64,000 nucleotides of DNA, taken from assembly GCA_047632755.1 (NCBI GenBank), contig JBLIDT010000012.1, positions 1 to 64,000 of the forward strand, written 5' to 3'. Source of the DNA: JAKVAV01 sp047632755. Its GTDB lineage: Bacteria > Bacteroidota > Bacteroidia > Flavobacteriales_D > Cryomorphaceae. Each line of letters starts with the position of its first letter. Position 1 is the first letter of the stretch. The notes beneath the pieces were generated by a model, which was not told the DNA's origin, searched no databases, and saw only the letters and a program-made list of their open reading frames with translations. The translations under genes and the position numbers were made by a program. Positions 8,317 through 17,492 of the stretch are shown piece after piece.

Positions 8317-11300
8317 TTAGTGCGTCACTACAAATTTTGCACTATTCCAGTCGTCTCCAACTCTAAGTTGCAAGATGTACTGACCAATAGCATAATCTGA
8401 CGCGTCAAAATCAATTTGACGATTAATACCAGAACCTACACGCTGCTCTTGGAAAGCTTCGATGAGTCTTCCATCAATACTGTAGATGTACATTTCAATA
8501 TCGGCTGTAGTTCCCAAGTCGAATGATACACTTGCGCGAGATGTAACAGGATTCGGGAATACTCTCAACTCATTGAGAACAGGAACCTCCTCTACAATGT
8601 CTTCAACACTCGTTGGGGTTAGCAAATAGCTGGACTTAAAAACACCTCTTCCATGAGTACCTGCGTACACAACACCGCTATTAGAAACATTCCATGCCTC
8701 ACGTTTTTGTTGACGTAAGTCAAAAACAGGGACCCTTACCATTTCGCCGTTATTGGCTTCACTCCAAGTCTCTCCATTGTCTCCACTGTACCATATTCCA
8801 TACTCCGTACCCGCTAAAAGGATCTCGGGATTAACAATATCCATTACCACACTGTAAGCTGGCATACCTGTCAACTCTGCAGGAACATTCCAAACATTTT
8901 CAAAAGTTCCAATACCTGAAACCGAAGCTGCTTGATCTGATACCCTTATTTTTCCTGAACCTCCGTATCCAGCAATGGCAAGAGCTACTCTTTCACTCGC
9001 GTCATCACCTCTTCCCTGAGAGTAATCCACCTCAATATCTGTGATAGAACCTGGACCTGTATGAATAACTGCTCGTTCAATCACATAATCATCACTGTCG
9101 TATTCCAATTGATCTTGTGTCCAAGCACTGTTGAAGTTACTAAGTCTAACCAACGATCCATTGCTATATCCTATGTAGAGATGATCCCCATCAGGTGACC
9201 ATTCTAGACTAGATGGAGTGCTTGGAACGATATCATCAACTTGATAAAATTGAGGAACTCCGTTAGTTTTTAATGGCTCACGGGTAATATAAACGCCGTT
9301 TGAAAGAGCTGCCGCCAACAAAAATTGAGGCTTTTCCTGAACCATTACCGTATCAGCAACATCATGAAACTCTAACACTTCTCCATTAGTACCCTCGCGC
9401 TGAAAGTATGAATAGAAATTCAGATCTTCAGTGGTCGTATAATCGAGGAGATAATCGTTATTATCAGCATCGACTTGAACGTCAGTATTAGCTGGTATCC
9501 TGGCCACAATCGTGTCTCCTGCAGCAGTGACAAAAGGTGTGGCTAGAGGCACGAGGTAAGGGGAATCTACTTGGGGAATATATTCTACGAATATTTCAGA
9601 GTTTTCATTGTTTGGATTCTCATGTATTGCGATGTCTGTATTAAAGTCGGTTCCGCCTCCACCAGATGCTGCAGTAAGATCATCCATGGTAGTTATATTT
9701 TCACCTCCATCAGTAGATCTAAAAATCACCCCATAATAGAGCGTAGAAAACATGTAATCGGGGAAGTATTGTGAAATTTCACAGGAGAAACCGTCTCCAC
9801 CCGAAAACTGTTGGCCAAACTTGGGATTGGCACCTTCTAAATTCAAGAAAAGTGAACCATTGTCTTGTAAACCTCCTAAGATTTGTCCGAAAGAATTGTA
9901 TGCAATGGAATAAAACTGAGTCGTAGAGTAGTCTTGATTCAAGGCTGCCCATGTAGCGCCATTATTGTCTGAACGAAACATTCCACCATCGCAACCTATA
10001 TAAAGTCTTCCTTGAGAATCCCAGGCGTCAGTGTGAATATCAGAATGCACGTAAATAGGACTTGGAGGGCCTCCAGGGAAAGAGGCGAAGTTGGCATTCA
10101 CTTCTTCCCATGCAGTAATACCAGGGGTTGCACTGGTGAGCTCCCATCTCCACATACGAATTCCTCCCATGAGAATTTGTTCCACTTCGTCACTCGGTAT
10201 ACTCGTCAACATATGGTCATACCATCCTTGAGCACTGAGTCCGTTGTAAAATGGTGCGAATTGAGAAAGTTGACCACCAAAATTGCTTTGTGGTGCGATT
10301 GTAGACCATGTATTCCCGCCATTGACAGATGCAAACACTCCTCGCAAGTATCCATTCGGCAAAGCCAATGATGCATAGATAATTTCCGAATTGTTTCGTG
10401 AAATAGCTACTTCAGCTGTACCAAAACCTTCTTCGGGAAAACCAGAGAAATTGCCTCCTTCGTTGACATGGGTAAAAGAATTTCCACCATCATTGGAGAT
10501 ATACAATCGGTTTGACATTACCGCTACAATGGTCTGGCCATCTGCAGAAATATCTAAATCCTTTACATTGGATCCGTTAGTTATCCCTTCGGGTGTTGCC
10601 TCGAGAGTTGCACTACCGTGGATGTAAGGATAGAGACCGAAGTCCGTTCCAATCCAAAGTTTTTCAGGATTCAATTGATCTGCTTTGATGACATCAACAT
10701 TCGCCCAATTTGAACTTTCATTGAATGGTGTAGGTTCAAAGTCAGAAACAACATTCCAAGTTATGCCATCATCATTGGAGACAAAAAGTCCTCGACCAAT
10801 AAATCCTGAACTTCCAGATCCGCCTCCACTTTCTCGACTATTGCCCGTTGCGACATAAAGAGCCCCATTGCCCAATTGAGCAATGGATGAAACAATCAAA
10901 TAGGGATCAAAACCTTCCAATAAACTCCAAGACAAAGCAGCGTCATCTGATCTGAAGAGACCTCCAGAAACTCCACCTGCCAGTAAAGAGTTGGGATTCT
11001 CGGCTAATGGGAGAATACCACGAGTTCTACCTCCAACATTGTTGGGGCCCATTAATTCCCACTCTATTTGATCATTTTTTGTTTGAGGTAATTTAACTTT
11101 TTCAAGAGCCGTTTGCATTTTCAAGATGTCCTCGGTCTCAACCTCTCCTGTGTATATGTTGGCCTTGATGGATTTGTAATACTCAAAAGCACCTTCAGCT
11201 CCTGCAGCAACACTATTGTAATCGCTGCGCGGAATATATGCGGGAGCATCTTGCCCATCTTCGTTCACAACATACCAGCCAATACCGGCAATTGAAGCTA

Positions 11301-11334
11301 AGCCTAGTGTAATGAGTAAATTTCTGATTTTCAT
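8317..11334 (-). CDS. T9SS-secreted Asp-box (sortilin/BNR-like) beta-propeller protein
   Basis: Large exported protein of 1005 residues. An N-terminal signal/anchor segment (LLITLGLASIAGIGWYVV, about 6-23) precedes a propeller-like body. The body contains repeated Asp-box motifs, for example SNDDGITW, SNDGGNSF, SVNGGNTW, SDNNGATW and SGDNGETW. The family includes sortilin/VPS10-like and sialidase-like propellers; no glycosidase active site is recognisable, so substrate and activity are open. The last ~80 residues are a type A T9SS sorting domain beginning RVFPNPVTSRASVSF and ending SAKFVVTH. It should therefore cross the outer membrane through the type IX system and be attached or released at the surface. 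It appears to be a single-gene unit with its own promoter and terminator. Confidence 0.88.
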   Translation of the reverse strand: MKIRNLLITLGLASIAGIGWYVVNEDGQDAPAYIPRSDYNSVAAGAEGAFEYYKSIKANIYTGEVETEDILKMQTALEKVKLPQTKNDQIEWELMGPNNVGGRTRGILPLAENPNSLLAGGVSGGLFRSDDAALSWSLLEGFDPYLIVSSIAQLGNGALYVATGNSRESGGGSGSSGFIGRGLFVSNDDGITWNVVSDFEPTPFNESSNWANVDVIKADQLNPEKLWIGTDFGLYPYIHGSATLEATPEGITNGSNVKDLDISADGQTIVAVMSNRLYISNDGGNSFTHVNEGGNFSGFPEEGFGTAEVAISRNNSEIIYASLALPNGYLRGVFASVNGGNTWSTIAPQSNFGGQLSQFAPFYNGLSAQGWYDHMLTSIPSDEVEQILMGGIRMWRWELTSATPGITAWEEVNANFASFPGGPPSPIYVHSDIHTDAWDSQGRLYIGCDGGMFRSDNNGATWAALNQDYSTTQFYSIAYNSFGQILGGLQDNGSLFLNLEGANPKFGQQFSGGDGFSCEISQYFPDYMFSTLYYGVIFRSTDGGENITTMDDLTAASGGGGTDFNTDIAIHENPNNENSEIFVEYIPQVDSPYLVPLATPFVTAAGDTIVARIPANTDVQVDADNNDYLLDYTTTEDLNFYSYFQREGTNGEVLEFHDVADTVMVQEKPQFLLAAALSNGVYITREPLKTNGVPQFYQVDDIVPSTPSSLEWSPDGDHLYIGYSNGSLVRLSNFNSAWTQDQLEYDSDDYVIERAVIHTGPGSITDIEVDYSQGRGDDASERVALAIAGYGGSGKIRVSDQAASVSGIGTFENVWNVPAELTGMPAYSVVMDIVNPEILLAGTEYGIWYSGDNGETWSEANNGEMVRVPVFDLRQQKREAWNVSNSGVVYAGTHGRGVFKSSYLLTPTSVEDIVEEVPVLNELRVFPNPVTSRASVSFDLGTTADIEMYIYSIDGRLIEAFQEQRVGSGINRQIDFDASDYAIGQYILQLRVGDDWNSAKFVVTH

Positions 11335-11379
11335 ACTCTATGATTTTAATACAGTTTTTCGCAATCTTAGTAAGTGGCG

Positions 11380-11408
11380 TAAATTTAACAAAAAAGGTAC
11401 ACCGTCAA
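11380..11408 (-). promoter_or_regulatory. Candidate promoter of the T9SS beta-propeller gene
   Basis: On the minus strand a TTG (11406-11408) is followed after 18 nt by TAAATTTA (11380-11387), which matches the Bacteroidota -7 consensus TAnnTTTG at 7 of 8 positions. The spacing fits the -33/-7 arrangement and the -7 element is 45 nt before the ATG at 11334. Confidence 0.4.
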
Positions 11409-11445
11409 TATTTAGGTTTTCTACTATTCTTGTTTTCTTTACAGA

Positions 11446-12315
11446 TCAAAACAAGTGCTTTTCAGCGTGGTATGACGACCTTACCAAAGGTCCACTTTCC
11501 ACAAATCTATAACCCATTTTTAATCCCAATTGTTTGTACTCCGCAAACTTTTCCGGGGTAATGAATTCAGCAACAGGCAGGTGTTTTCTGGTGGGCTGCA
11601 AATATTGACCTAGGGTCAAAATATCTGTTCCTACACTTCTCAAATCTTCCATTGTTTCTATGACCTCCGTCTCTGTTTCGCCCAAACCTAGCATAACACC
11701 AGATTTTGTTTTCATGCCTCCGCGCTTCAATCTTCTAAGCACTTCTAAACTTCGGTCATATTTTGCCTGTATGCGGACTTGTTTAGTCAGACGACGAACC
11801 GTTTCCAAATTATGAGAAACGATTTCAGGAGCAACATCAATTATGCTTTGCATGTTGTCCCATTTACCCATGAAATCAGGGATCAATGTTTCCAATGTTG
11901 TCTCGGGAGATTGATTTCGAATTGCTCTTACGGTTTGAGCCCAAATAAGGCTTCCACCATCAGCCAGATCATCCCGATCTACTGAAGTGATCACGCAGTG
12001 CTTAACCCCCATCAACTTCACCGAGCGCGCCACTCTTCCTGGCTCGAAGGTATCCACGGCTTCAGGCCTTCCAGTATCGACAGCACAGAAACCGCATGAA
12101 CGAGTACAGATATTGCCAAGAATCATAAAAGTGGCAGTCCCTGCACCCCAACATTCTCCCATATTGGGACAATTTCCGCTTTCGCAAATGGTATGCAACT
12201 TGTGCTCTTCGACAATCTCACGTACATGCTTGTATTCAGCTCCTGTGGGCAATTTTACTCTAAGCCATTTAGGCTTTTTGACCCTCTCTCTTATTTCTTC
12301 TACTACAGCCTCCAT
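11446..12315 (-). CDS. lipA: Lipoyl synthase (radical SAM)
   Basis: LipA inserts two sulfurs into protein-bound octanoyl groups to make lipoate. Both iron-sulfur cluster motifs are intact in this 289-residue protein. The auxiliary cluster is Cys44/Cys49/Cys55 (CX4CX5C), and the radical SAM cluster is Cys70/Cys74/Cys77 (CX3CX2C, in CTRSCGFC). The C-terminal RSSYHAEK carries the Ser that ligates the auxiliary cluster. Its ATG overlaps the stop of the upstream membrane-protein gene by one base (TAATG), which suggests translational coupling. lipB is not adjacent. Confidence 0.96.
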   Translation of the reverse strand: MEAVVEEIRERVKKPKWLRVKLPTGAEYKHVREIVEEHKLHTICESGNCPNMGECWGAGTATFMILGNICTRSCGFCAVDTGRPEAVDTFEPGRVARSVKLMGVKHCVITSVDRDDLADGGSLIWAQTVRAIRNQSPETTLETLIPDFMGKWDNMQSIIDVAPEIVSHNLETVRRLTKQVRIQAKYDRSLEVLRRLKRGGMKTKSGVMLGLGETETEVIETMEDLRSVGTDILTLGQYLQPTRKHLPVAEFITPEKFAEYKQLGLKMGYRFVESGPLVRSSYHAEKHLF

Positions 12316-13091
12316 TACTTATTAAATTTTGCACCAAATTGCAATGCAACGTAAAAGTTAAAAAATAGTGCTTTGTTATCGGCAAATGCCATAATGTCTA
12401 TCTCTTCAATCGGATAATAATCTATAGTTGCCCCTACTTCTATTCCTTTAATTCCTTCTCTTTCGGGGTCGTACTCAAAGTTGAGCCCGAAAGCACCATG
12501 TACACCAGGATTTAACCGCAATTCATTGAAACCTCTAAGTCCACTGGCTCTGCCAAAAATGTCTTCTGGCTTGTGCTTTTCAGGATCGTATTTTTCTACA
12601 ATTACATCTACATAGTTAAATTGTCCTCCCTCTCCAGGAATACCAATCTCGAGATAAACTGGTTTAGTAAAACCCAGTGATGGGCCAACCCTCCAATTAT
12701 ATCCAATAGCCACTCCTGATTTTCGGATTTTATCAAATTTCAAGTACTTCTTTCCAATGGTGGGTCTGATGACAAAAAAATTGTTCTGCTTACCATATAT
12801 ATAACTGCGGCTGTCGTCGTAGTAAGGATTAAAGCTTTTCACTTCTTTCGGATGCTTCATTCCCACAATGTCAAGTTGGAAAAGCCTTGACTTAAAGGCA
12901 CCCTTATTTTTAGTGAAAGTTACGTGGGCACCCCATCCATTGGTATGCAGAATAGCTCCACCATATACCGACCGATCGTGAAGAACTACAGCCTCATCGA
13001 ATATGGTTGCCTCTCCCGTTTGGGCAACAACATAGCCGCACCCAAATAGGATTAAAACCAAAAGTGATATTTTTTTAATGTATGAGGCCAT
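12315..13091 (-). CDS. Predicted outer-membrane beta-barrel protein, unknown function
   Basis: 258 residues from the ATG at 13091. I prefer that start to the longer frame from 13172 because MASYIKKISLLVLILFG directly begins a signal peptide ending near VVAQ. The mature part is beta-rich with alternating aromatic strands (AHVTFTKNKG, GVAIGYNWRVGPSLGF, GIEVGATIDYYP). The terminal FNFYVALQFGAKFNK looks like a closing barrel strand. I do not recognise a named family. The gene is coupled to lipA by a TAATG overlap, yet no link to lipoate is evident. It lies 129 nt downstream of ytxJ. Confidence 0.72.
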   Translation of the reverse strand: MASYIKKISLLVLILFGCGYVVAQTGEATIFDEAVVLHDRSVYGGAILHTNGWGAHVTFTKNKGAFKSRLFQLDIVGMKHPKEVKSFNPYYDDSRSYIYGKQNNFFVIRPTIGKKYLKFDKIRKSGVAIGYNWRVGPSLGFTKPVYLEIGIPGEGGQFNYVDVIVEKYDPEKHKPEDIFGRASGLRGFNELRLNPGVHGAFGLNFEYDPEREGIKGIEVGATIDYYPIEEIDIMAFADNKALFFNFYVALQFGAKFNK

Positions 13092-13220
13092 CAATGCTAA
13101 AAGTAACAATACTCGAAGTGATTCTGTTCTGTTCGGACAAAGAGATTGTAAAACTGCAAGCGTTTGTCTCACTCTCAGCTATACACATTCATTACAAAGT
13201 GAGCGTATGCTTCCCTAAAA

Positions 13221-13577
13221 TTATGACTTTGCTGATTGATCTGCAAAAGAATCAAGCAAGACGCTGAATCCGTGCGGCTTAATTGCCAAATGAGATTTCA
13301 CTTCAATTAGTCTTGTTTCCATTACCAAAAATGCTTGAGGTGATTCGTGTCGTACGGAAAACAACTCAGACAACAGATTACTCACTTCTCGATTTTGCAC
13401 AACATCAATCAAGTGATACTGAAGTCTGACATCCTCGTTTTTCTCAATGCGGTTTTTAGCCATAGAACTGAGGGCACATCTAAAACTGTGTTTCAGGATA
13501 AATAAGGGCACGTGACTTGGAGATTCTAACAGTTTACGCAGCGAATCTTCACTTTCAATTGGACTCCAAAAGGCCAT
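13221..13577 (-). CDS. ytxJ: YtxJ / monothiol bacilliredoxin family protein
   Basis: A 118-residue thioredoxin-fold protein. The region FILKHSFRCALSSMAKNR (about 26-43) matches the YtxJ (BrxC) active-site stretch with a single Cys34. The family is proposed to reduce bacillithiol mixed disulfides. Its presence hints at bacillithiol in this organism, but no bsh biosynthesis gene is in the window. The ATG overlaps the stop of the small lipoprotein gene upstream (TAATG), so the two are probably translated together. Confidence 0.82.
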   Translation of the reverse strand: MAFWSPIESEDSLRKLLESPSHVPLFILKHSFRCALSSMAKNRIEKNEDVRLQYHLIDVVQNREVSNLLSELFSVRHESPQAFLVMETRLIEVKSHLAIKPHGFSVLLDSFADQSAKS

Positions 13578-13714
13578 TAAATGGGTGAATCTTGGGCCTG
13601 TTTTGGCTGCTCGACTTTACTGTATGCAGCACATGCTTTCTTCTGTGTACGGCAAGAGCTTAACACAATTGCCATGACAAAAAGGACGGATAATACTATA
13701 CTTGCTTTCTTCAT
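13577..13714 (-). CDS. Very small lipoprotein
   Basis: 45 residues from the ATG at 13714; the longer frame from 13783 includes non-signal-like sequence and the likely promoter. The N-terminus MKKASIVLSVLFVMAIVLSSC is a lipoprotein signal with the lipobox Cys at residue 21. A short basic then acidic tail follows (RTQKKACAAYSKVEQPKQ). Small lipoproteins with a TxKKxCAAY-like core occur in Bacteroidota. It is coupled to ytxJ by a one-base overlap. Function unknown. Confidence 0.7.
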   Translation of the reverse strand: MKKASIVLSVLFVMAIVLSSCRTQKKACAAYSKVEQPKQAQDSPI

Positions 13715-13733
13715 TCCAGGGATATCGATGGTA

Positions 13734-13741
13734 CAAATATA
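13734..13741 (-). promoter_or_regulatory. -7 element for the lipoprotein-ytxJ transcript
   Basis: The minus strand reads TATATTTG, an exact TAnnTTTG match, 19 nt before the ATG at 13714. No exact TTG is found at the usual -33 spacing. It forms a divergent pair with the element at 13763-13770. Confidence 0.45.
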
Positions 13742-13762
13742 ATTAAACGCGCAAAAACCGTT

Positions 13763-13770
13763 TAAATTTG
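13763..13770 (+). promoter_or_regulatory. -7 element for the BamA/TamA-like gene
   Basis: The plus strand reads TAAATTTG, an exact TAnnTTTG match, 41 nt before the proposed TTG start at 13812. A canonical -33 TTG is not seen. An AGAAGGA sequence at 13785-13791 lies in the predicted leader. Confidence 0.45.
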
Positions 13771-13811
13771 AGCAACTCATCATCAGAAGGAAACATATTC
13801 AATACCTGAAC

Positions 13812-15521
13812 TTGAATTATATCTTAAAGGTTTGCACAGTATTTTTTGCTTTTGCGGCCATGCCAATATGGGTTCATGGTCAGAAAGTTCTGGCTATACA
13901 GTACGATAAAAAAGTCGGTGCTTTCGATCCGCCACTTTTCGTTACTGATGTGACAGACTCCTTAACAGCGCTCCTTCAACTAAAGTCCTTGAAAGAACAA
14001 TTTTTATCGGAAGGATTCTTAACAGTGGGAGTTGATAGCATCAAGTCATTCGATTCAGATACGGTAGAAGTGCACATTTATATTGGACCAAAATTTAAAT
14101 GGGGTTTGCTCCGCAGCGGGAATGTAGCCGAGGAAACGCTTTCGAGAATTGGGTTTCGGGAAGAACTCTATTTCCAAGAATCGCTCAATACAAATCAGAT
14201 TAAGCGCTTGTTTGAGAAGCTTTTGGACGAGGCCGAAAATACAGGCTACCCTTTCGCCCAAGTTTTTCTTGACAGCGTTCAAATAGAAAAGGATCAGATT
14301 CGAGCCACACTAAACTTTCAGAAGAGCGATTTTGTAAAAATTGACAGCTTAATAATCAAAGGGGACTTGAGTACCAATAGAAAATACATCGAAAATTTCA
14401 TTGGTTTTAGAAAGGGCCAACCTTACAGTCAAAATGAACTTAGAAATATTCCGACTCGCTTAAAAGAGATCCCTTTTCTCCAAACGATCAAACCTTATGA
14501 GGTAGGAATGCGGCCTGGGTTAGCAGACATCTACCTCTACCTTAAACCACGTAAGTCTAGTAATTTCGATGGGGTAATAGGCGTATTGCCAGACCCTGTA
14601 ACTGGGGACATTCTCTTCACAGGAGATGTGAAACTGAACTTAATGAATGCCTTGAAAAAAGGTGAAACCATCAAGTTGCAATGGCAGCGATTGCAAACAC
14701 AAACTAGCCAGCTTGATATTCAATTCAAATACCCTTTTCTCTTCAACACACCCCTTGGCATTGATTTCAAGTTCAATCTATACCGCCGCGATACCACTTT
14801 TAGCCAGAACAGACTTAATGTGGGGCTAGAGTACTACTTCTTAGGGGATAAAAGACTCAAAGTATTTTACGAAAGTCAAGGAGCCAATACCATTGGAAAC
14901 AATGATTTCGTTTCTACCGATCTGGCAGATTCTCAAACAAATATGTTTGGGATAGGAGCCTACGTCTCGGACTTAGATTATCGGTTCAACCCGCGCAAGG
15001 GGTACTATGTAGATGCCACGGCAGCAACAGGCCAAAAGGAGGTTATATCGCAAGTGGAAGGAGGAACCAATCAAGAAAGCGACATCTATAATTTCAACTT
15101 TGATGGTGGCTATTTTTTACCCTTGTTTAAACGAAGCGCCATTCACATACGTATGCAAGGAGGAGTGTTCCTGAACGAAAATATGTTCCGCAACGAAATT
15201 TATAGAATTGGCGGATTGAAGACCCTTCGAGGCTTTGATGAACAAGCCATTTTTGCTTCTTCTTTCGCCATAGGAACTATTGAGTACAGGTTTATTCTTG
15301 AACAGAACTCAAACCTTTTTGTATTTTTCGATCAAGCATACTACGAAGATGAATCAGTGGAAGACGCAATATCAGATACCCCTTTTGGCTTTGGCGCTGG
15401 TGTAAACTTTGAAACCAATGCAGGGGTGTTCTCCCTAACCTATGCCCTAGGAAGTCAATTCGACAATAATGTTTCTTTCAGAGGAGGAAAAATACACTTT
15501 GGGTTTATCAGCTTTTTCTAA
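13812..15521 (+). CDS. BamA/TamA-family outer-membrane protein
   Basis: Omp85-superfamily protein of 569 residues. A signal peptide (residues 1-23, ending VHGQ) is followed by periplasmic POTRA-like modules (about 50-260). A C-terminal 16-stranded barrel region then contains the hallmark loop GGLKTLRGF (about residues 471-479). Members insert or translocate proteins or lipids at the outer membrane; the specific cargo is unknown. No ATG precedes the signal peptide in frame, so the best start is TTG at 13812, although the purine-rich AGAAGGA lies 20 nt upstream, further than usual. The next gene begins immediately after its stop. Confidence 0.87.
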   Translation: MNYILKVCTVFFAFAAMPIWVHGQKVLAIQYDKKVGAFDPPLFVTDVTDSLTALLQLKSLKEQFLSEGFLTVGVDSIKSFDSDTVEVHIYIGPKFKWGLLRSGNVAEETLSRIGFREELYFQESLNTNQIKRLFEKLLDEAENTGYPFAQVFLDSVQIEKDQIRATLNFQKSDFVKIDSLIIKGDLSTNRKYIENFIGFRKGQPYSQNELRNIPTRLKEIPFLQTIKPYEVGMRPGLADIYLYLKPRKSSNFDGVIGVLPDPVTGDILFTGDVKLNLMNALKKGETIKLQWQRLQTQTSQLDIQFKYPFLFNTPLGIDFKFNLYRRDTTFSQNRLNVGLEYYFLGDKRLKVFYESQGANTIGNNDFVSTDLADSQTNMFGIGAYVSDLDYRFNPRKGYYVDATAATGQKEVISQVEGGTNQESDIYNFNFDGGYFLPLFKRSAIHIRMQGGVFLNENMFRNEIYRIGGLKTLRGFDEQAIFASSFAIGTIEYRFILEQNSNLFVFFDQAYYEDESVEDAISDTPFGFGAGVNFETNAGVFSLTYALGSQFDNNVSFRGGKIHFGFISFF

Positions 15522-16136
15522 ATGAAAAGATCCTTACCCGTATTAATTATTTGCTCTATGCTCTCTTTAAGCTTTGCAAAAGAGGGAAAGAACACTGGAA
15601 TGCTCAGCTTCTTAATGGAATACCTTTCCATCAAATATTCCAACAAGGAGTTTGACTCGTTTCTCTACGTAGCCGTCAAGAAGCAAAAACTCTTTTTTGT
15701 CGAGAACAATGAGGTAGTAGCAGAATATTCAGTTTCAACTGCAAAAAAAGGACTGGGCAGCGAAGTGGGTAGTTTCAAAACCCCTCAAGGATTGCACAAA
15801 GTGGCGGAGAAAGTCGGGTCTGAAGTGGAGCCTTTTGGTATCATCAAACAAAAAGTTGACACAGGAGCAAAGGCAGAAGCCGTATTGCAGGCCAAGTCCA
15901 CTGATCAAGACCTCATCACTTCAAGGGTATTGCACCTGACAGGATTGGAGGAAGGGATAAATCTGGGTGGAGATGTAGATTCATACAACAGGGGAATTTT
16001 TATTCACGGCACACACGAGGAAGGACTCATCGGAACACCAGCCAGCAAAGGATGTGTAAGAATGAAGAATGCTGACGTAATTGATCTATTCGAACGAATA
16101 GAAGTTGGTACCTTTGTGGTAATCTTGAACAACTAA
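15522..16136 (+). CDS. L,D-transpeptidase (YkuD) family protein
   Basis: 204-residue exported protein (signal peptide about 1-19, ending LSFA) with a YkuD catalytic domain. The motif IHGTHEEGLIGTPASKGCVRM runs from about 161, with His162 and nucleophile Cys178 followed by Arg180. Such enzymes cross-link peptidoglycan or attach proteins to it in the periplasm. Its start codon directly follows the stop of the BamA/TamA-like gene (TAAATG), so the two are probably cotranscribed. Confidence 0.9.
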   Translation: MKRSLPVLIICSMLSLSFAKEGKNTGMLSFLMEYLSIKYSNKEFDSFLYVAVKKQKLFFVENNEVVAEYSVSTAKKGLGSEVGSFKTPQGLHKVAEKVGSEVEPFGIIKQKVDTGAKAEAVLQAKSTDQDLITSRVLHLTGLEEGINLGGDVDSYNRGIFIHGTHEEGLIGTPASKGCVRMKNADVIDLFERIEVGTFVVILNN

Positions 16137-16151
16137 AAAACAACTGAGTGA

Positions 16152-17492
16152 ATGGGGGCAGAAACCCTTCTATTAATATCGGGACTGGTCGTTTTCGCCT
16201 TGATTATAGGTGCTTTCGTTGGGCTTTATGTGGCAAAAAGAAAAGACAATTCTTTACAAATTCTTAAAGAGCTTGAGGAGCATAAAGCGAAGCTTTTATC
16301 CGAAACGGAAAAAAATGAGGAGCTGAAACAATCAGGCAGAGAAATCGATATTTATTTAGAGCGACTGAGGGATGAGAAAGAAAGGGCATTAATTCTGGTG
16401 TCCAGATTGGAAGCCGAAAAATCGAATATTGAGAGGCAGATCAAAGAACAGAGAGCCGACATTCAAACGATGCAAGAGAAATTCACCAAGGATTTCAAAC
16501 TCATAGCCAATCAAATTTTCGAAGAAAAAACAGAAAGCTTCTCCAAAAAGAGCAAAGAGTCCATTGATCAACTGTTGAGTCCCCTCAAAGAAAGATTGGT
16601 CTCATTTGAGAAAAAAGTAGACGAAACTCACAAGGATAATTTAAGGGAAACCTCAGGACTCAAGGTCGAACTTAAAACATTGAGAGAAATGAGTTCCAAA
16701 ATGACCGAAGAGGCAGAGAACCTGACGAAGGCTTTGCGCAATGACTCTAAGGTTCAAGGAAACTGGGGTGAGATGATTTTGGAAAATATTCTTGAAAGAT
16801 CAGGCCTGAGAAAAGACGAGGAGTATTTTCTTCAGAAAAGCTTTTCTAATGACGAGGGGAGACGCTTTCAACCCGATGTGATGATCAAGTTACCCGATGA
16901 CAAATGGGTAATAGTCGACAGCAAAGTTTCTTTGAAAGCCTACGAAGATTTCATCAATGAGGACGATCCCAAGCCCAAAGAGAGACATTTGAAGAATCAC
17001 CTGATCTCTATAAAAAATCACATCAAGGGATTATCGGAAAAGAAATACCAAGAAGTAGCCTCTGGCAAAAACCTAGATTTCATTCTAATGTTCGTCCCGA
17101 TTGAGCCTGCTTTTTTGCTCGCTCTCCAAGCCGATCACGGTCTTTTTAATGAGGCATACGATCGGGGTATAGTGATGGTAAGTCCGACCACGTTGATTGC
17201 TTCACTCAAGATAATATCGACCACTTGGAAGCATGAATACCAAAATAGAAATGCCCTTGAGATTGCAGACCGCGGAAAGTTGCTGCTCGAAAAATTTGTA
17301 GGTTTCGCTGAAGATTTTGAGAAAATCGGTGTTCAGATCGACCGCACCTCAGCCACGTATAGCGAGGCCATGAAAAAACTGCGCGACGGCCGAGGATCGC
17401 TAGTTAGCCAAGCAAAACAATTGGAGCAACTCGGTGTGCGAGCCACCAAAAAACTGAGCAGTAATCTAATTGGTGATGATGACAGCGAATAA
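16152..17492 (+). CDS. rmuC: DNA recombination protein RmuC
   Basis: 446 residues. An N-terminal membrane segment (about 4-26) precedes a long coiled coil (about 30-200) and the RmuC nuclease-like domain. Family motifs include GNWGEMILENILERSGL, VIVDSKVSLKAYEDF, FVPIEPAFLLAL and VSPTTLIASLKI. RmuC limits recombination at inverted repeats and is proposed to be a membrane-anchored nuclease. The gene follows the L,D-transpeptidase by 15 nt and its last 17 nt overlap the next coding region, so all are likely in one transcript. Confidence 0.93.
   Translation: MGAETLLLISGLVVFALIIGAFVGLYVAKRKDNSLQILKELEEHKAKLLSETEKNEELKQSGREIDIYLERLRDEKERALILVSRLEAEKSNIERQIKEQRADIQTMQEKFTKDFKLIANQIFEEKTESFSKKSKESIDQLLSPLKERLVSFEKKVDETHKDNLRETSGLKVELKTLREMSSKMTEEAENLTKALRNDSKVQGNWGEMILENILERSGLRKDEEYFLQKSFSNDEGRRFQPDVMIKLPDDKWVIVDSKVSLKAYEDFINEDDPKPKERHLKNHLISIKNHIKGLSEKKYQEVASGKNLDFILMFVPIEPAFLLALQADHGLFNEAYDRGIVMVSPTTLIASLKIISTTWKHEYQNRNALEIADRGKLLLEKFVGFAEDFEKIGVQIDRTSATYSEAMKKLRDGRGSLVSQAKQLEQLGVRATKKLSSNLIGDDDSE

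Noticed and set aside
10012..10371. Plus-strand 119-residue open frame inside the T9SS propeller gene
   Set aside because: It is antisense to a conserved coding region with continuous Asp-box motifs, and no family or start signal supports it.
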